From Sphingomonas sp. Root720 (GTDB lineage Bacteria; Pseudomonadota; Alphaproteobacteria; Sphingomonadales; Sphingomonadaceae), in contig NZ_LMID01000015.1 in assembly GCF_001428605.1 (NCBI RefSeq), positions 145,591 to 209,590 on the forward strand: a DNA stretch of 64,000 nt, given 5' to 3'. Shown piece after piece: positions 55,002 through 63,712 of the stretch; the first letter of the stretch is position 1; each line of letters starts with the position of its first letter. Both the position numbers and the translations under genes were made by a program. The notes below the pieces were generated by a model. The model searched no databases. It was given only the letters and a program-made list of their open reading frames with translations, and was not told the origin of the DNA.

Positions 55002-55787
55002 TCAATCGCTGTAATAACCGCCATAGCGCTTGGCCTGGCCATAGCCATAGCCATAATCGTCGGCGACGAAGCCCGCGCTGTAACGGTTGAGCACGGTGCC
55101 GATGCAAGGAGCCGGGGTGAGCAGCCGGAAGCTGTCCCGGACCTGCTTACGCGTGGTGACGCCGTCCTCCACCACCATCAGATAGGCGTCGATCTTCTGG
55201 CTGACGATGACGGCATCGTCATTGGCGAACACCGGCGGCAGATCGCACAGGCACAGGCTGTTCTCGGGCAGCTGGCGCATCGCCGCGATCAGCGAGTCCA
55301 TCCGGGGCGACGCCATCAGCTCGTCGGATGCGGCGGCGTTGGGATAGCTGGGGAAGATGGTGAGCTGCTCGTTCGGGATGGTACGCGCCACCTGCCGCAG
55401 GTCGTTGATCGTCCCGTCGAGATAATGCGAGACCCCGACCTCGCCCGTCAGCCCGAAATTCCTGGCGATGGTCGAGCGGCGCAGGTCGAAGTCAAACAGA
55501 TAGGTGTGCAGGTCGGGCGTCCGCGCCAGCGCGGCGGCGAGATTCGACGCGACGAAGCTCTTGCCGACCTTCGGCGTCGGCGAGGTGATGCCGATGATCC
55601 GCCAGCCGCGCGCGCGCGCGATCCGCAGCAGCTGCGCGCGCAACAGGGTGAAGGGGCGCGACCGCATGTCGCGGCTGTCGAAGCCGTAGATTCCGGTCTC
55701 GCGCAGCCGTTCGAAGCCGGTCGATCGGTCGGCATCCCCCGGCACGGTCGCGGCCGGCTCTACCGGCTCGGGCGGGACATAGCTCAT
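55002..55787 (-). CDS. Stand-alone BY-kinase domain (CpsD/Wzc-C type) for exopolysaccharide
   Basis: The 261-residue P-loop protein contains IGITSPTPKVGKSFVASNLA (Walker A, about 64-83), TYLFDFDLRRSTIARNFGLT (A' aspartates, about 93-112), CLCDLPPVF (Walker B) and a C-terminal Tyr cluster ADDYGYGYGQAKRYGGYYSD, the usual autophosphorylation tail with seven tyrosines. It phosphorylates itself to control polymer length with its membrane partner encoded just upstream. Overlaps that gene by ATGA. ATG 55811 would add eight residues. Confidence 0.87.
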   Translation of the reverse strand: MSYVPPEPVEPAATVPGDADRSTGFERLRETGIYGFDSRDMRSRPFTLLRAQLLRIARARGWRIIGITSPTPKVGKSFVASNLAAALARTPDLHTYLFDFDLRRSTIARNFGLTGEVGVSHYLDGTINDLRQVARTIPNEQLTIFPSYPNAAASDELMASPRMDSLIAAMRQLPENSLCLCDLPPVFANDDAVIVSQKIDAYLMVVEDGVTTRKQVRDSFRLLTPAPCIGTVLNRYSAGFVADDYGYGYGQAKRYGGYYSD

Positions 55788-57238
55788 GCCCGGGCCGCCC
55801 GCCGCCGCCACAGGAAGCCGCCCCTTTTCTTGCGGCCCTTGGCGCGACGCTTGGGCTTCAAGGTCGGTATGACCACGAGCGGGCCGACGCCGAGCAGCGA
55901 CTGCAACGCCGCCGAGCCGCGGATCGGCCGCCGCAGCAGCTCGACGAGCATCGCCAGGGTGAGACCGACCGTGATCCCCACCGCGAAACCGCCGATGATC
56001 AGCAGGGCGCGGTTGGGCGAATTGGGCTCGTCGGGCAAGGTCGGCGGATCGACCAGCACGAGCCGCTCGCCGCGCTGCTCGGCGGCCATCTTCTGCGCCG
56101 CTTCGGCCGCCAGCAGATTGCCGGAGATACGATCGTAATTGGCGCGCAGGCCGTCGGACTTGGCCTCGAGCTGGCGGATGCTCTCCTCGATCAACGGCGC
56201 CGCGCTCTGGGCGGAGACGGCCGCGCTGGCGCGCGACATGTCGGCCGACTTGGCGCCGTTGAGCGAGGCGATGGTGCGGTTGTTGGCGGCGATCTGCGCG
56301 GTGACGGCCGGGTTGTTGCGCGGACCGGTATTGGCCTTGGCCGCGGCGCGGGCCTCGGTCAGCCGCTGCCGCGCGGCGATCACGTCGGGATGATTGTCCG
56401 AATAGAGCGCCTGGGCGGCGGCCAGCCCGGTCTCCGCCTGCGACACCCGTTCGTCGGCATTGGTGCTGCCGCTGTTCAGCTTCGCCTGCAGCTCGCTATT
56501 CTCGCGCTGGAGCTGGGAGATCTGCACGTCGTAATTGGCGGTCGACGGGATGAAGCCGCCGATCCGCGACAACGCCAGCCCGTTGCGCGACTTGATCTCG
56601 GCGATCTTGCCCTCGATCTCGCTGATCTGGCCCTGGATCTGGGCGGACTGGTCGCGCAGGAAACCGACGGTGGCATCGGCCTGCGCCGCCAGCTGGGTGC
56701 TGTCGAGCTTGAGCAGCCTTTCGGTGAACTGTTGCGTCACCGCCTGCGCCTTGCCCGGATCCGAATAGGTGAAGGCGACCGAGAAGGCGATCGTGTTCGA
56801 CGTGCCGCGCCGTTCGGCGAGCTTGTCGATCCCCGCCGTCACCGGCGTGATGGCGGTCGCGCCGCGCATTCGCTCGATGATCGCGGACAGCGACTGGGAG
56901 CGGCGCTGCGAAGGATAGAGATCGTTCTGCCGGATCAGCTCGATCAGGCCGGGCCGGCTCAATATCTGCTGCTTGATCCGGGCGATCCGCTGGTCGATCA
57001 GGTCGTCGACCGACGTGGCGGCGATCGCCTCGGGCAGCTCCTTGGATTCGACGACGACCGTGGCCGAGGACCGGTAGAGGGCCGGCAGGCCGTAGGCGAG
57101 CCCGATGCCGGTCCCCGCGCCGACGACGAACGGGATCAGGACGAGCCAGCGGCGCTGGACGAGGATCTGCGGCAGATAGGCCAGCAGGCCGTCCGCAAGC
57201 TCGACGTCGCCCATCTGGTCGGCCGGGTCGTTCATCAC
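55784..57238 (-). CDS. Polysaccharide chain-length determinant/co-polymerase (Wzc N-terminal type, GumC-like)
   Basis: A 484-residue inner-membrane protein with a membrane segment at each end (about 31-51, LVLIPFVVGAGTGIGLAYG, and 419-440, RALLIIGGFAVGITVGLTLA) and a long periplasmic coiled-coil (about 180-370; AEIKSRNGLALSR, SQLQRENSELQAKL). The Pro-rich motif before the second segment is DPPTLPDEPNSPNRA. It lacks the cytoplasmic kinase, which is a separate gene. ATG 57238 or 57235; either overlaps the barrel gene's stop codon. Confidence 0.87.
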   Translation of the reverse strand: MMNDPADQMGDVELADGLLAYLPQILVQRRWLVLIPFVVGAGTGIGLAYGLPALYRSSATVVVESKELPEAIAATSVDDLIDQRIARIKQQILSRPGLIELIRQNDLYPSQRRSQSLSAIIERMRGATAITPVTAGIDKLAERRGTSNTIAFSVAFTYSDPGKAQAVTQQFTERLLKLDSTQLAAQADATVGFLRDQSAQIQGQISEIEGKIAEIKSRNGLALSRIGGFIPSTANYDVQISQLQRENSELQAKLNSGSTNADERVSQAETGLAAAQALYSDNHPDVIAARQRLTEARAAAKANTGPRNNPAVTAQIAANNRTIASLNGAKSADMSRASAAVSAQSAAPLIEESIRQLEAKSDGLRANYDRISGNLLAAEAAQKMAAEQRGERLVLVDPPTLPDEPNSPNRALLIIGGFAVGITVGLTLAMLVELLRRPIRGSAALQSLLGVGPLVVIPTLKPKRRAKGRKKRGGFLWRRRAARA

Positions 57239-58422
57239 CGCCCCGTCAGCTGCAGCCTGGCGAAGACCTCGCCGCCGATGTCGGCCTTGACCGGGAAGCC
57301 CTGGCCATAGACGTCGCGATACCGGCCTTCGGCACCGATGGTCAGGCCACGGAGCACCCGCCAGTCGAGCCCGGCGACGCCGGTGACGAACTGGCGCGTG
57401 CCCAGGCCACCCGCCTGCGACTTGCTGCGCGAATAGCTGCCGGTCCAGGTGAAGCCGACCCGTTCGGTGAGCGCGCGGCGGTAATTGACGCCGAGTTGGG
57501 TCTGCTCGACCGTGCCGCCGGCGCCCGAGGCGCTGACCGAGCGATCGCCGTAGAAGCAGAAATGGTCCTTCGCGCCGGTGTGGCAGAGCTCGAGCGAGCC
57601 CGAAAGGCCGGTGGAGTTGGCGCTGCGCGGCGCGCCCACCACCGTGAAGGGCAGCGACAGGTCGCTGAACGACACCCCGAGCGACGCATCGACCGTCCAG
57701 CTCTGGCTGAGCTGCGACGAGAAGGTGACCGACGGCTGCATGATCAGCGTGCTCAGGCCGGGCGTGTCATAGTCGATCTTGTAGACCGAGCCGCTGATCC
57801 CGATCTTCGAGCGTGGGCTGACCGCGTGCTGCCAGCCGACGCGGCCGCCATAATTGTCCGAATCGTTGCCGGGCGGGCCGTTGCGATAGCGGTTCGCGGT
57901 ATAGCCGCCGTCGACCGAGACCGTATCCTTGGGGCCCACCTGGTACTGGAAGCCACCGCTGGCGCTGTACGTGTCGGCGCGGCGGCGCAGGCCGATCAGG
58001 TTGACGTCGGGATTGTCTGCCGGATTGCCGGTGACGTTGTCGTTGCCCTGGCCGATGATCCCGCTGTCGTAGCGCAGCGCGGCGAAGACGCTCAGCTTCG
58101 GCGTGACCTGCTGCTGCGCCGCCAGCTCGCCGCCGTAGCGATCGGCCTTGCCATACTTCTCGAGATAGGCGGTCCGGTCGAAATGGCCCGACAGCGAGAC
58201 CTGCCCCTTCTCCGACTGCCTGACCAGCTTCGGCGCGATCCCGGTCTCGACATAGGTGGCGGAAAGATCGCTCCCCGCCGACAGGAAGGGATTGGTGTCG
58301 TACCCCAGCCGGTAATTGGTCTCGACCGTCAGCTTGGTCGTGGCGGACAGCGCCGGGCCACTCGCGACGAGGCCGGCGACGATCAGAACCGAACAGCGCA
58401 TCCCCCGACGCATCCCCCTCAT
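57235..58422 (-). CDS. Outer-membrane beta-barrel protein of the exopolysaccharide operon
   Basis: A 395-residue exported barrel. The start is ambiguous (ATG 58422, 58413 or 58401); the signal peptide core is VLIVAGLVASGPALSA. The mature part has many amphipathic strands with aromatic/Gly alternation (TNYRLGYDTNPFLSAGSDLS, VSVDGGYTANRYRNGPP, VGFTWTGSYSRSKSQAGGLG) and ends with GGEVFARLQLTGR. Similar barrels accompany Wza/Wzc in PEP-CTERM and sphingan-type loci and may guide polymer at the surface. Overlaps wza by four bases. Confidence 0.75.
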   Translation of the reverse strand: MRGMRRGMRCSVLIVAGLVASGPALSATTKLTVETNYRLGYDTNPFLSAGSDLSATYVETGIAPKLVRQSEKGQVSLSGHFDRTAYLEKYGKADRYGGELAAQQQVTPKLSVFAALRYDSGIIGQGNDNVTGNPADNPDVNLIGLRRRADTYSASGGFQYQVGPKDTVSVDGGYTANRYRNGPPGNDSDNYGGRVGWQHAVSPRSKIGISGSVYKIDYDTPGLSTLIMQPSVTFSSQLSQSWTVDASLGVSFSDLSLPFTVVGAPRSANSTGLSGSLELCHTGAKDHFCFYGDRSVSASGAGGTVEQTQLGVNYRRALTERVGFTWTGSYSRSKSQAGGLGTRQFVTGVAGLDWRVLRGLTIGAEGRYRDVYGQGFPVKADIGGEVFARLQLTGR

Positions 58423-59060
58423 GGCACCACCACGGTATCGCCGCTCTGCAGTTCGACGATCGCGCCCCGGAGGTCGCTTGCCGATGGCGATCCTTTCATG
58501 GCCGTGTCGAGCCGGACGTCGATCACCTGGATCTGCGAGCCCTGCTTGCGGTAGATCTTCACCCGGCCGAGATCGGCGAACTCGGTCGGCCCGCCGGCGA
58601 TGCTGATCGCCTCGAGCACGTTGACGTAATGGCCGGGGGTGAAGGCGCCCGGCGCCCGCACCTTGCCCGCGACCGAGAAGCTGAGGCCGCTCGGATTCTT
58701 CACCGACACGGTCACCCTGGGAACGGTATTGCGATACTGATCGGCCAACCCGGCCACGATCACTCCCTCGAGATCGGTGGGCAGCTTGTTGAGCGCGTCG
58801 ATCCGGCCGACGAGCGGAAAGGAGACGCTGCCGTCGGGGAGAACCTTGAGCACGCGCTGGAGGCGATCGTCGCCCCAGACGTAGATCTCGATCTCGTCGC
58901 CGGGATTGATCCGGTAGGGCTTGAGCGGCGCGGCCGGCGCCGGCGCGACGGGCGCCGCGGCGGCCGGAACCGGCTGCGCGGCGGCCAAGGACGGCCCGGA
59001 CAGGGACAACGCCCCCGCCAGAGCCGATAGTGCCGCCTTCGCCATGCCCCTTTTACGCAT
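58419..59060 (-). CDS. Polysaccharide export protein (Wza type)
   Basis: A 213-residue periplasmic/outer-membrane export protein. Signal peptide (about 1-28), Ala/Pro linker, then the polysaccharide export domain YRINPGDEIEIYVWGDDRLQ (about 49-68), VLPDGSVSFPLVGRIDA, and a SLBB domain (SFSVAGKVRAPGAFTPGHYV, about 131-150; IAGGPTEFADLGRVKIYRKQ). No lipobox Cys is present. First gene of the operon wza - barrel - wzc - kinase. The 250 bp upstream carry the promoter region and the tRNA-Leu end. Confidence 0.88.
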   Translation of the reverse strand: MRKRGMAKAALSALAGALSLSGPSLAAAQPVPAAAAPVAPAPAAPLKPYRINPGDEIEIYVWGDDRLQRVLKVLPDGSVSFPLVGRIDALNKLPTDLEGVIVAGLADQYRNTVPRVTVSVKNPSGLSFSVAGKVRAPGAFTPGHYVNVLEAISIAGGPTEFADLGRVKIYRKQGSQIQVIDVRLDTAMKGSPSASDLRGAIVELQSGDTVVVP

Positions 59061-59310
59061 CACAGCCCCGTCAATCCCCGCATCCGGCCGCTCCCGAACG
59101 GGCGAGCCGGCGCCGAAGGAACAGCCTTGCGCACGCTCAGCGCACGGTGTTGCGCGACAATTGCCCCAAAAACACGCCGCGTGAAACAGAAAAAGCCTGT
59201 GCAAACCGTGACTTTGCATATGCTAACAATTGCCAGCGCGATCCGACCGGTGCTTTTGCCGGGCCTATGCGGCGCGTAGCCGAAGCCTGGGAGCCGGGAC
59301 CGGGAGGCTG

Positions 59311-59661
59311 TGGTGCGGGCGGGGGGAATCGAACCCCCACAGGTCTCGCGACCTTACGGATTTTCGTACCACTTCGGCTTTCGCCGCCGATCCGGCCGCG
59401 GTCGACCGGTTCGTTCGTGGTCTGGACTATCCCTTCGCCCTATCCGCCGCCTTCACAAAGAAGCGGCGGACGTAGGCGCTGCCCGTCTAGTCTCTACACC
59501 TTCCGCGCGGTTTACGTCCTGCGACGTCGGCCGGCGGCTTGGCTCGGGATCACCAGGAAACAGGCTTCCCCGAATTTGAGCAGTTCTGCACCATGGGTTT
59601 CCCGATGGGCACTCGAATGTGGATTCAAGTCCGTTGCGTCTACCAGTTTCGCCACGCCCGC
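59311..59661 (-). tRNA. tRNA-Leu(UAA), interrupted by a group I intron
   Basis: The 5' exon (59661-59627, 35 nt) begins GCGGGCGTGGCG and ends ACGGACTT; the 3' exon (59364-59311, 54 nt) begins AAAATCCGTAAGG and ends CGCCCGCACCA. Joined, they give an 89-nt tRNA including an encoded CCA: acceptor stem GCGGGCG/CGCCCGC, anticodon stem ACGGA/TCCGT with loop CUUAAAA (anticodon UAA), a long variable arm with GGTC-GCGA-GACC, and T arm GGGGG-TTCGATT-CCCCC. The long variable arm and anticodon define leucine. Confidence 0.93.
59365..59626 (-). other. Group I intron (262 nt) in the tRNA-Leu anticodon loop
   Basis: Located between U34 and A35, the insertion site known from cyanobacterial and plastid tRNA-Leu(UAA) introns. 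Last exon base is U and last intron base is G, as group I splicing needs. Core blocks: AAATTCGGGGAAGCC and ATCCCGAGCCAAGCC (P4/P5/P6), GGTGTAGAGACTAGACGGG and AAGGGATAGTCC (P3/P7), where GACTA (59492-59488) pairs with TAGTC (59429-59425). P8 is a long hairpin CCGCCGCTTC/GAAGGCGGCGG. A P1 with a U-G pair can be drawn between GGACTT and GAGTGCC with one bulge. Subgroup probably IC3. No endonuclease gene. Confidence 0.92.
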
Positions 59662-59727
59662 AGCGTCGCTGCCGGTGCATAACCAGCCTCGCCGGACGCG
59701 CCAAGCGCGAATCGGTCGGCCGCGTCG

Positions 59728-60006
59728 TCAGACGTTAAGGCGGACCCGCATTTCCTTTCCGGGCTTGAAATAGGGCACGCGCTTCGCCGAAACCGGCACG
59801 GTATCGCCAGTCCTGGGATTTCGCCCGACCCGCGCACTCCGCGCCCGCGTAGAAAAAGCGCCGAAACCGCGAAGCTCCACGCGGCCACCTTCGGCCAGCC
59901 TCTTGGTAATCGCATCGAACAAGGTCGACACGATCTTCTCCACTTCTTTGGGAGAAAGGTCGGGATTATCCTGCGACAGCAACTGTACCAGTTCTGATCT
60001 GATCAC
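59728..60006 (-). CDS. ihfB: Integration host factor subunit beta (HU family)
   Basis: A 92-residue DNA-bending protein: [20 protein letters not shown] (about 4-23), [20 protein letters not shown] (about 45-64), [20 protein letters not shown], the DNA-arm with Arg-Asn-Pro at 65-67, and GKEMRVRLN at the end. Length and SPKEVEKIV wording favour IhfB over HU. The start is GTG 60006, with GGGGG about 8 bases away; the longer frame to 60051 has no family residues. Lies just upstream of the tRNA-Leu gene on the same strand. Confidence 0.9.
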   Translation of the reverse strand: MIRSELVQLLSQDNPDLSPKEVEKIVSTLFDAITKRLAEGGRVELRGFGAFSTRARSARVGRNPRTGDTVPVSAKRVPYFKPGKEMRVRLNV

Positions 60007-60268
60007 GAATCGACCCCCTTCGACGTCGCTGTCAAACCGGCAAATACTCATCGGGCATGAATAGCCGCCGTCAACGACAAAGCCTGCCCCATCAGGCCCG
60101 TTCTGATTTCCATCTAGCTATAAAAACGCGATCAAATCAATCGGAGTCGAGCAGGAGGCCGCCGACGCGGCCGGTCGTCGTTCAGCCTTGCGACAGGCGG
60201 CCACCAGCAATAGACGGTCCAGCGTCGCGAGCGGCCATGGCGGCCGCCCGGCCTGGAAAGGGTCTTCA

Positions 60269-60634
60269 ATGCTCAAGCGCCTTGCACTTGCCTCGATCGT
60301 CGCCGCTTCGCTGGGGGCGCCTGCACTGGCTGCCCCGCTGCCCAAGCCGCCGGCGTTCGGCGTGTGCGGTGCCTGTCACAAGGTCGACAAGGGCGCCCCG
60401 AACGGAATCGGCCCCAATCTGTTCGGCATCGCCAACACCAAGGCGGGCGACGTGGCCGGCTTCAACTTCTCGCCCGCGATGAAGAATTCGAAGCTCAAAT
60501 GGACCCGCGCCAATCTGATCGCCTTCATCCAGGAGCCGCAGAAGACCGTGCCGGGCAACCGCATGCCGTTCGGCGGCCTCAAGAATCCGGATTCGGCGGC
60601 GATGATCGCCGACTATATCCTCTCGCTGAAATAG
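60269..60634 (+). CDS. Small class I c-type cytochrome
   Basis: A 121-residue periplasmic cytochrome c. Signal peptide MLKRLALASIVAASLGAPALA; haem motif CGACH (about 33-37, in FGVCGACHKVDKG); axial Met in NRMPFGGLKNP (about 97-107). IGPNLFGIANTKAGDVAGF follows the haem site as in cytochrome c2/c550. Electron carrier; the partner is not evident. It is divergent from ihfB; the 262 bp between them hold both promoters and no further gene. Confidence 0.9.
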   Translation: MLKRLALASIVAASLGAPALAAPLPKPPAFGVCGACHKVDKGAPNGIGPNLFGIANTKAGDVAGFNFSPAMKNSKLKWTRANLIAFIQEPQKTVPGNRMPFGGLKNPDSAAMIADYILSLK

Positions 60635-60677
60635 AACGATCGCGCGGTTTCGAGGCGGAACAAGGACGGGGAGCGGC

Positions 60678-61679
60678 TCACCTGTCCGCCGTCTCGAGCA
60701 TGCGATCGAACAGCGTGCGGGCCGCCGCCTCGATCGGGGCGCCCGTATAGTCGAAGCGCGGGTCGGTCGACAGCGGATAGAAATTCATCGTGGCGTTCGC
60801 CTCGAACAGCAACGCGCGCCCGTCGGGCAGCAGCGCGAAATCGATCCCGAAATAGTCGAGCGGCATCCGCGCCCGGACCCCGAGCATCGCCTGCCGCGCC
60901 GGTGCCGGCAGACCGTCCAGGCCGCGGTCGAGCAGGGTGCGCTCGACGCCGATCCAGTGCGGATGGCCGCCCATGAACCGCTCGCGGTCCGGCCCGTGCA
61001 CATTCCATCGGTCAGACACCAGCATATGGCGTACCAGCGACGCCGCCCCGAACCAGTAGAGCCGGATCTTGTGATAGAGCGCGTCGGCGTCGCGCGTGTC
61101 GACGAAGCTGGTCAGCAGATAGGTCTTCGCCGGGTCGAGGCGGGCCTCCAGCTCCTCGGGCCCGGGCACGAGCGCGACGATCTCGCCATTGTGCGTACCG
61201 GGCCGGCGCAGGATCGCGGGAAAGGTGACGCCGGCGCGTTCGATCGCGACCTTCGCGAGATGGGGGCGGCCCTTGAAGCGGGCGACCGCGGGCACGACCA
61301 GCCCTTCGATCCCGGCGAGCAGGCGGCTGACCCTGTCCCGCCCGGTCGCCAGCACCGCGTCCGGCGAATTGACGACCCGGCCGGGAAAGCCGCGCAGGAA
61401 GCGGCTCGCGGCGGCGAGCACCCTGGGATTGAGTTCGGGGTCGGTGACCAGGTTCAATACCGTCGCCACGGTATCGAGATTCGGCCTGGCCCGGATGCGC
61501 TCGAAATTACGGGGTATGTGGAGCCGCACGAAATCCCGGGGGTCGGATCGCAGCCGCCACAGGTCGGTACCACCCTCGTTGGCGACCGTCCCGCCTCCGG
61601 CCTGCACGACCCCGCTCTGGCTATCGCTGCCGAAGAGATGGGCGATACGGGTTCGGCCGTTCTGGGGTGGGGGCGACAT
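60678..61679 (-). CDS. ATP-grasp-like protein of unknown function
   Basis: A 333-residue protein. The C-terminal part has DYFGIDFALLPDGRALLFEA followed by NATMNFYP (about 275-303), the Mg-binding D/E-x-N pattern of ATP-grasp enzymes. The front contains TRIAHLFGSDSQSG and an Arg-rich segment (FVRLHIPRNFERIRARPNLD). I do not know the substrate. Start is uncertain: the frame is open to 61874, with ATGs at 61766 and 61679; none has a good ribosome site and the upstream residues look non-coding. Convergent with the cytochrome gene. Confidence 0.6.
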   Translation of the reverse strand: MSPPPQNGRTRIAHLFGSDSQSGVVQAGGGTVANEGGTDLWRLRSDPRDFVRLHIPRNFERIRARPNLDTVATVLNLVTDPELNPRVLAAASRFLRGFPGRVVNSPDAVLATGRDRVSRLLAGIEGLVVPAVARFKGRPHLAKVAIERAGVTFPAILRRPGTHNGEIVALVPGPEELEARLDPAKTYLLTSFVDTRDADALYHKIRLYWFGAASLVRHMLVSDRWNVHGPDRERFMGGHPHWIGVERTLLDRGLDGLPAPARQAMLGVRARMPLDYFGIDFALLPDGRALLFEANATMNFYPLSTDPRFDYTGAPIEAAARTLFDRMLETADR

Positions 61680-61866
61680 GGATATGAGGTCGATCCGAAA
61701 GGAAACGCGTGCGAAATGCTCCACCAGGGCCTTGATGTAAAATGAAAATTTCCCCCGTAGCGGCATAACCGTCCGCTCTACCCGTGGAGCCCTACTTGAC
61801 GTTACGCCCGGTCCAACGCCCTGTATGCCGTCGCGGTCGACGCCGCGAATCGAGAGGGGGCTTTCG

Positions 61867-62664
61867 ATGCTCAAGATTTTTGTCGCGGTCGCCGGCTTCG
61901 CGCTTACGGTTGTAATTCCCGGACCTTCGGCCGCGGCGCCGCCGCCGAAGGAATTCTACCAAGAGATTCCGGGCACTGAAAACTACACCGAACGAAGCTC
62001 GACACCGCCTATCTTTATCAAGCCGGCGGGGGATCCAGAAAGCATTGTAAACTACATGTGGGAGCGGGGCTTCGTCCCGATCGGCTCTTCGGCCTTTTCC
62101 GGGCCGATGGGAAAACGGGAGGTCGCCCTGAAATTTGGGAAGGAGATAGGCGCCTCTCACATTGTCTACTTGGCGCAGTATGAGCAGACCAAGACAGGTA
62201 TGAAACCTGTGATCCTGCCGAACATGTCCGCAACGACGGCGAGCGCCTCGGGGGTGGTTTCGGGCCGTGGCGGCCTGGTTTCCAGTATCCTGAGCGGGTC
62301 CGCCAGTACCTTCGGCTTTAGCTCGACTCTCACGCCTTGGAGCGTCGACCTTTACGAACAGACCTTATTATTTTTCGCACCGGTTAAGCCCGGCGGTACC
62401 GGCATGATGCTCGAACCCTTACCGGAGGAGCTTCGGCGTAAGCTCGGCACAAACCGTGCGCAGGCCGTTCGGGCACTTCGCATCGGGTATCCTGCCTACG
62501 AGGCGGATATCATGGTCGGAGATATCATCGTTGAGGTTGATAGCCAGCCGGCCAGCGTCGACCGATTGATCGCCGCTCAGGGTCGAATTGGCGAGCACAA
62601 ATATAAAATTAGGCGTGGCGACGACGTCATCGAGAAGTCACTCACGATCACGCAGCCGAGATAA
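61867..62664 (+). CDS. Exported PDZ-like protein of unknown function
   Basis: A 265-residue exported protein: signal peptide MLKIFVAVAGFALTVVIPGP... to SAAA, a middle domain with no match I recognise (IVNYMWERGFVPIGSSAFSG; SHIVYLAQYEQTK) and a C-terminal PDZ-like module (QAVRALRIGYPAYEADIMVG, DIIVEVDSQPASVDRLIAAQ). The gene is clearly less GC-rich than its neighbours and uses AT-ending codons (ATT, TTA, AAA) more often, a possible sign of transfer. Stand-alone between the ATP-grasp-like gene (divergent) and tRNA-Tyr. Confidence 0.7.
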   Translation: MLKIFVAVAGFALTVVIPGPSAAAPPPKEFYQEIPGTENYTERSSTPPIFIKPAGDPESIVNYMWERGFVPIGSSAFSGPMGKREVALKFGKEIGASHIVYLAQYEQTKTGMKPVILPNMSATTASASGVVSGRGGLVSSILSGSASTFGFSSTLTPWSVDLYEQTLLFFAPVKPGGTGMMLEPLPEELRRKLGTNRAQAVRALRIGYPAYEADIMVGDIIVEVDSQPASVDRLIAAQGRIGEHKYKIRRGDDVIEKSLTITQPR

Positions 62665-62756
62665 TATTGGCATGAGGGTGCCGCAAACCCGCACACGCCC
62701 CAAGAGCCGAAGCCCATCGGAGGAACCGGTCGGTAACGATGAAAAATAAACGTTGA

Positions 62757-62842
62757 TGGTGGAAGGGGCTGGATTCGAACCAGCGTACGCTTGCACGGGC
62801 AGATTTACAGTCTGCTGCCTTTAACCACTCGGCCACCCTTCC
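62757..62842 (-). tRNA. tRNA-Tyr(GUA)
   Basis: Reads GGAAGGGTGGCCGAGTGG from 62842, with anticodon loop CTGTAAA (anticodon GTA), a long variable arm, T loop TTCGAAT and an encoded CCA at 62759-62757. Long variable arm plus GTA fit tyrosine. Confidence 0.95.
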
Positions 62843-62967
62843 AGAGGCGCCTGAAGCGAGGCGGCTCAATGGCCAATCGGGGCCGGCCTGTCAACGCCCG
62901 GTGGCGGGAAAAATGACGAACGCCGCGACGCTTGCGCGAAACCACCCGCCATCGCTAAGGCGGGCAT

Positions 62968-63711
62968 ATGCGCAAAGGCCATCGTCCGTCCCAACCCGCC
63001 CAGGGCCGCCCCCGCTTCTGGGGGCGCCATGCCGTGCTCTCGGCCCTCGCCAACCCCGACCGCACCGTCAAGCGGCTGTGGGGCACGCGCGAGGCGGTCG
63101 CGGCGCTGGACCTGCCGCCCGTCATCCCGGTCACCTACGCCGATGCCGCCGACCTCGGCCGGCTGGTGCCGCACGACGCGCCGCACCAGGGACTGGTGAT
63201 CGAGGTCGATCCCTTGCCCGACATCTGGCTGGGCGACCTGCTGGAGGCGGCACAGGGCGGCCGCGGCCCGCTCATCGTCCTCGACCAGGTCACCGATCCG
63301 CACAATGTCGGCGCGGTGCTGCGGTCGGCCGCCGCCTTCGACGCGGTCGGCATCGTCACCCAGGACCGACATTCGCCGCCCGAATCGGGCGCGCTCGCCC
63401 GGTCGGCGTCGGGGGCGCTGGAGCTGGTGCCATGGGTCCGGGTGGTCAATCTCGCCCGCGCGCTCGAGGAGATCGCCGAGGCCGGCTTCTGGCGGATCGG
63501 CCTGAGCGGCCACGCCAAGGGTACGCTGGCGCAGGTGATGGGGGATGCGCGAATCGCGATCGTGCTCGGCGCCGAGGGCGAGGGCATGCGCCAGAACACC
63601 GAGACGCATTGCGACGAACTGGCGAAGCTGCCGATCAGCCCCAGGGTCGAGAGCCTGAACATCTCGAACGCCGCGGCGATCGCGCTCTACGCGATAGCGA
63701 CGCGCGGGTAA
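62968..63711 (+). CDS. rlmB: 23S rRNA (guanosine-2'-O)-methyltransferase, RlmB/TrmH family
   Basis: The 247-residue SPOUT methyltransferase contains an N-terminal L30e-like part (FWGRHAVLSALANPDRTVKR, about 18-37; PHQGLVIEV) and the knot motifs IVLDQVTDPHNVGAVLRSAA (about 103-122), IVLGAEGEGMRQ (about 197-208) and PISPRVESLNISNAAAIALY (about 222-241). Modifies G2251 in the 23S peptidyl-transferase region. Alternative: a tRNA-directed TrmH relative. Palindromic element copy 4 starts directly behind the stop codon. Confidence 0.92.
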   Translation: MRKGHRPSQPAQGRPRFWGRHAVLSALANPDRTVKRLWGTREAVAALDLPPVIPVTYADAADLGRLVPHDAPHQGLVIEVDPLPDIWLGDLLEAAQGGRGPLIVLDQVTDPHNVGAVLRSAAAFDAVGIVTQDRHSPPESGALARSASGALELVPWVRVVNLARALEEIAEAGFWRIGLSGHAKGTLAQVMGDARIAIVLGAEGEGMRQNTETHCDELAKLPISPRVESLNISNAAAIALYAIATRG

Positions 63712-63712
63712 T

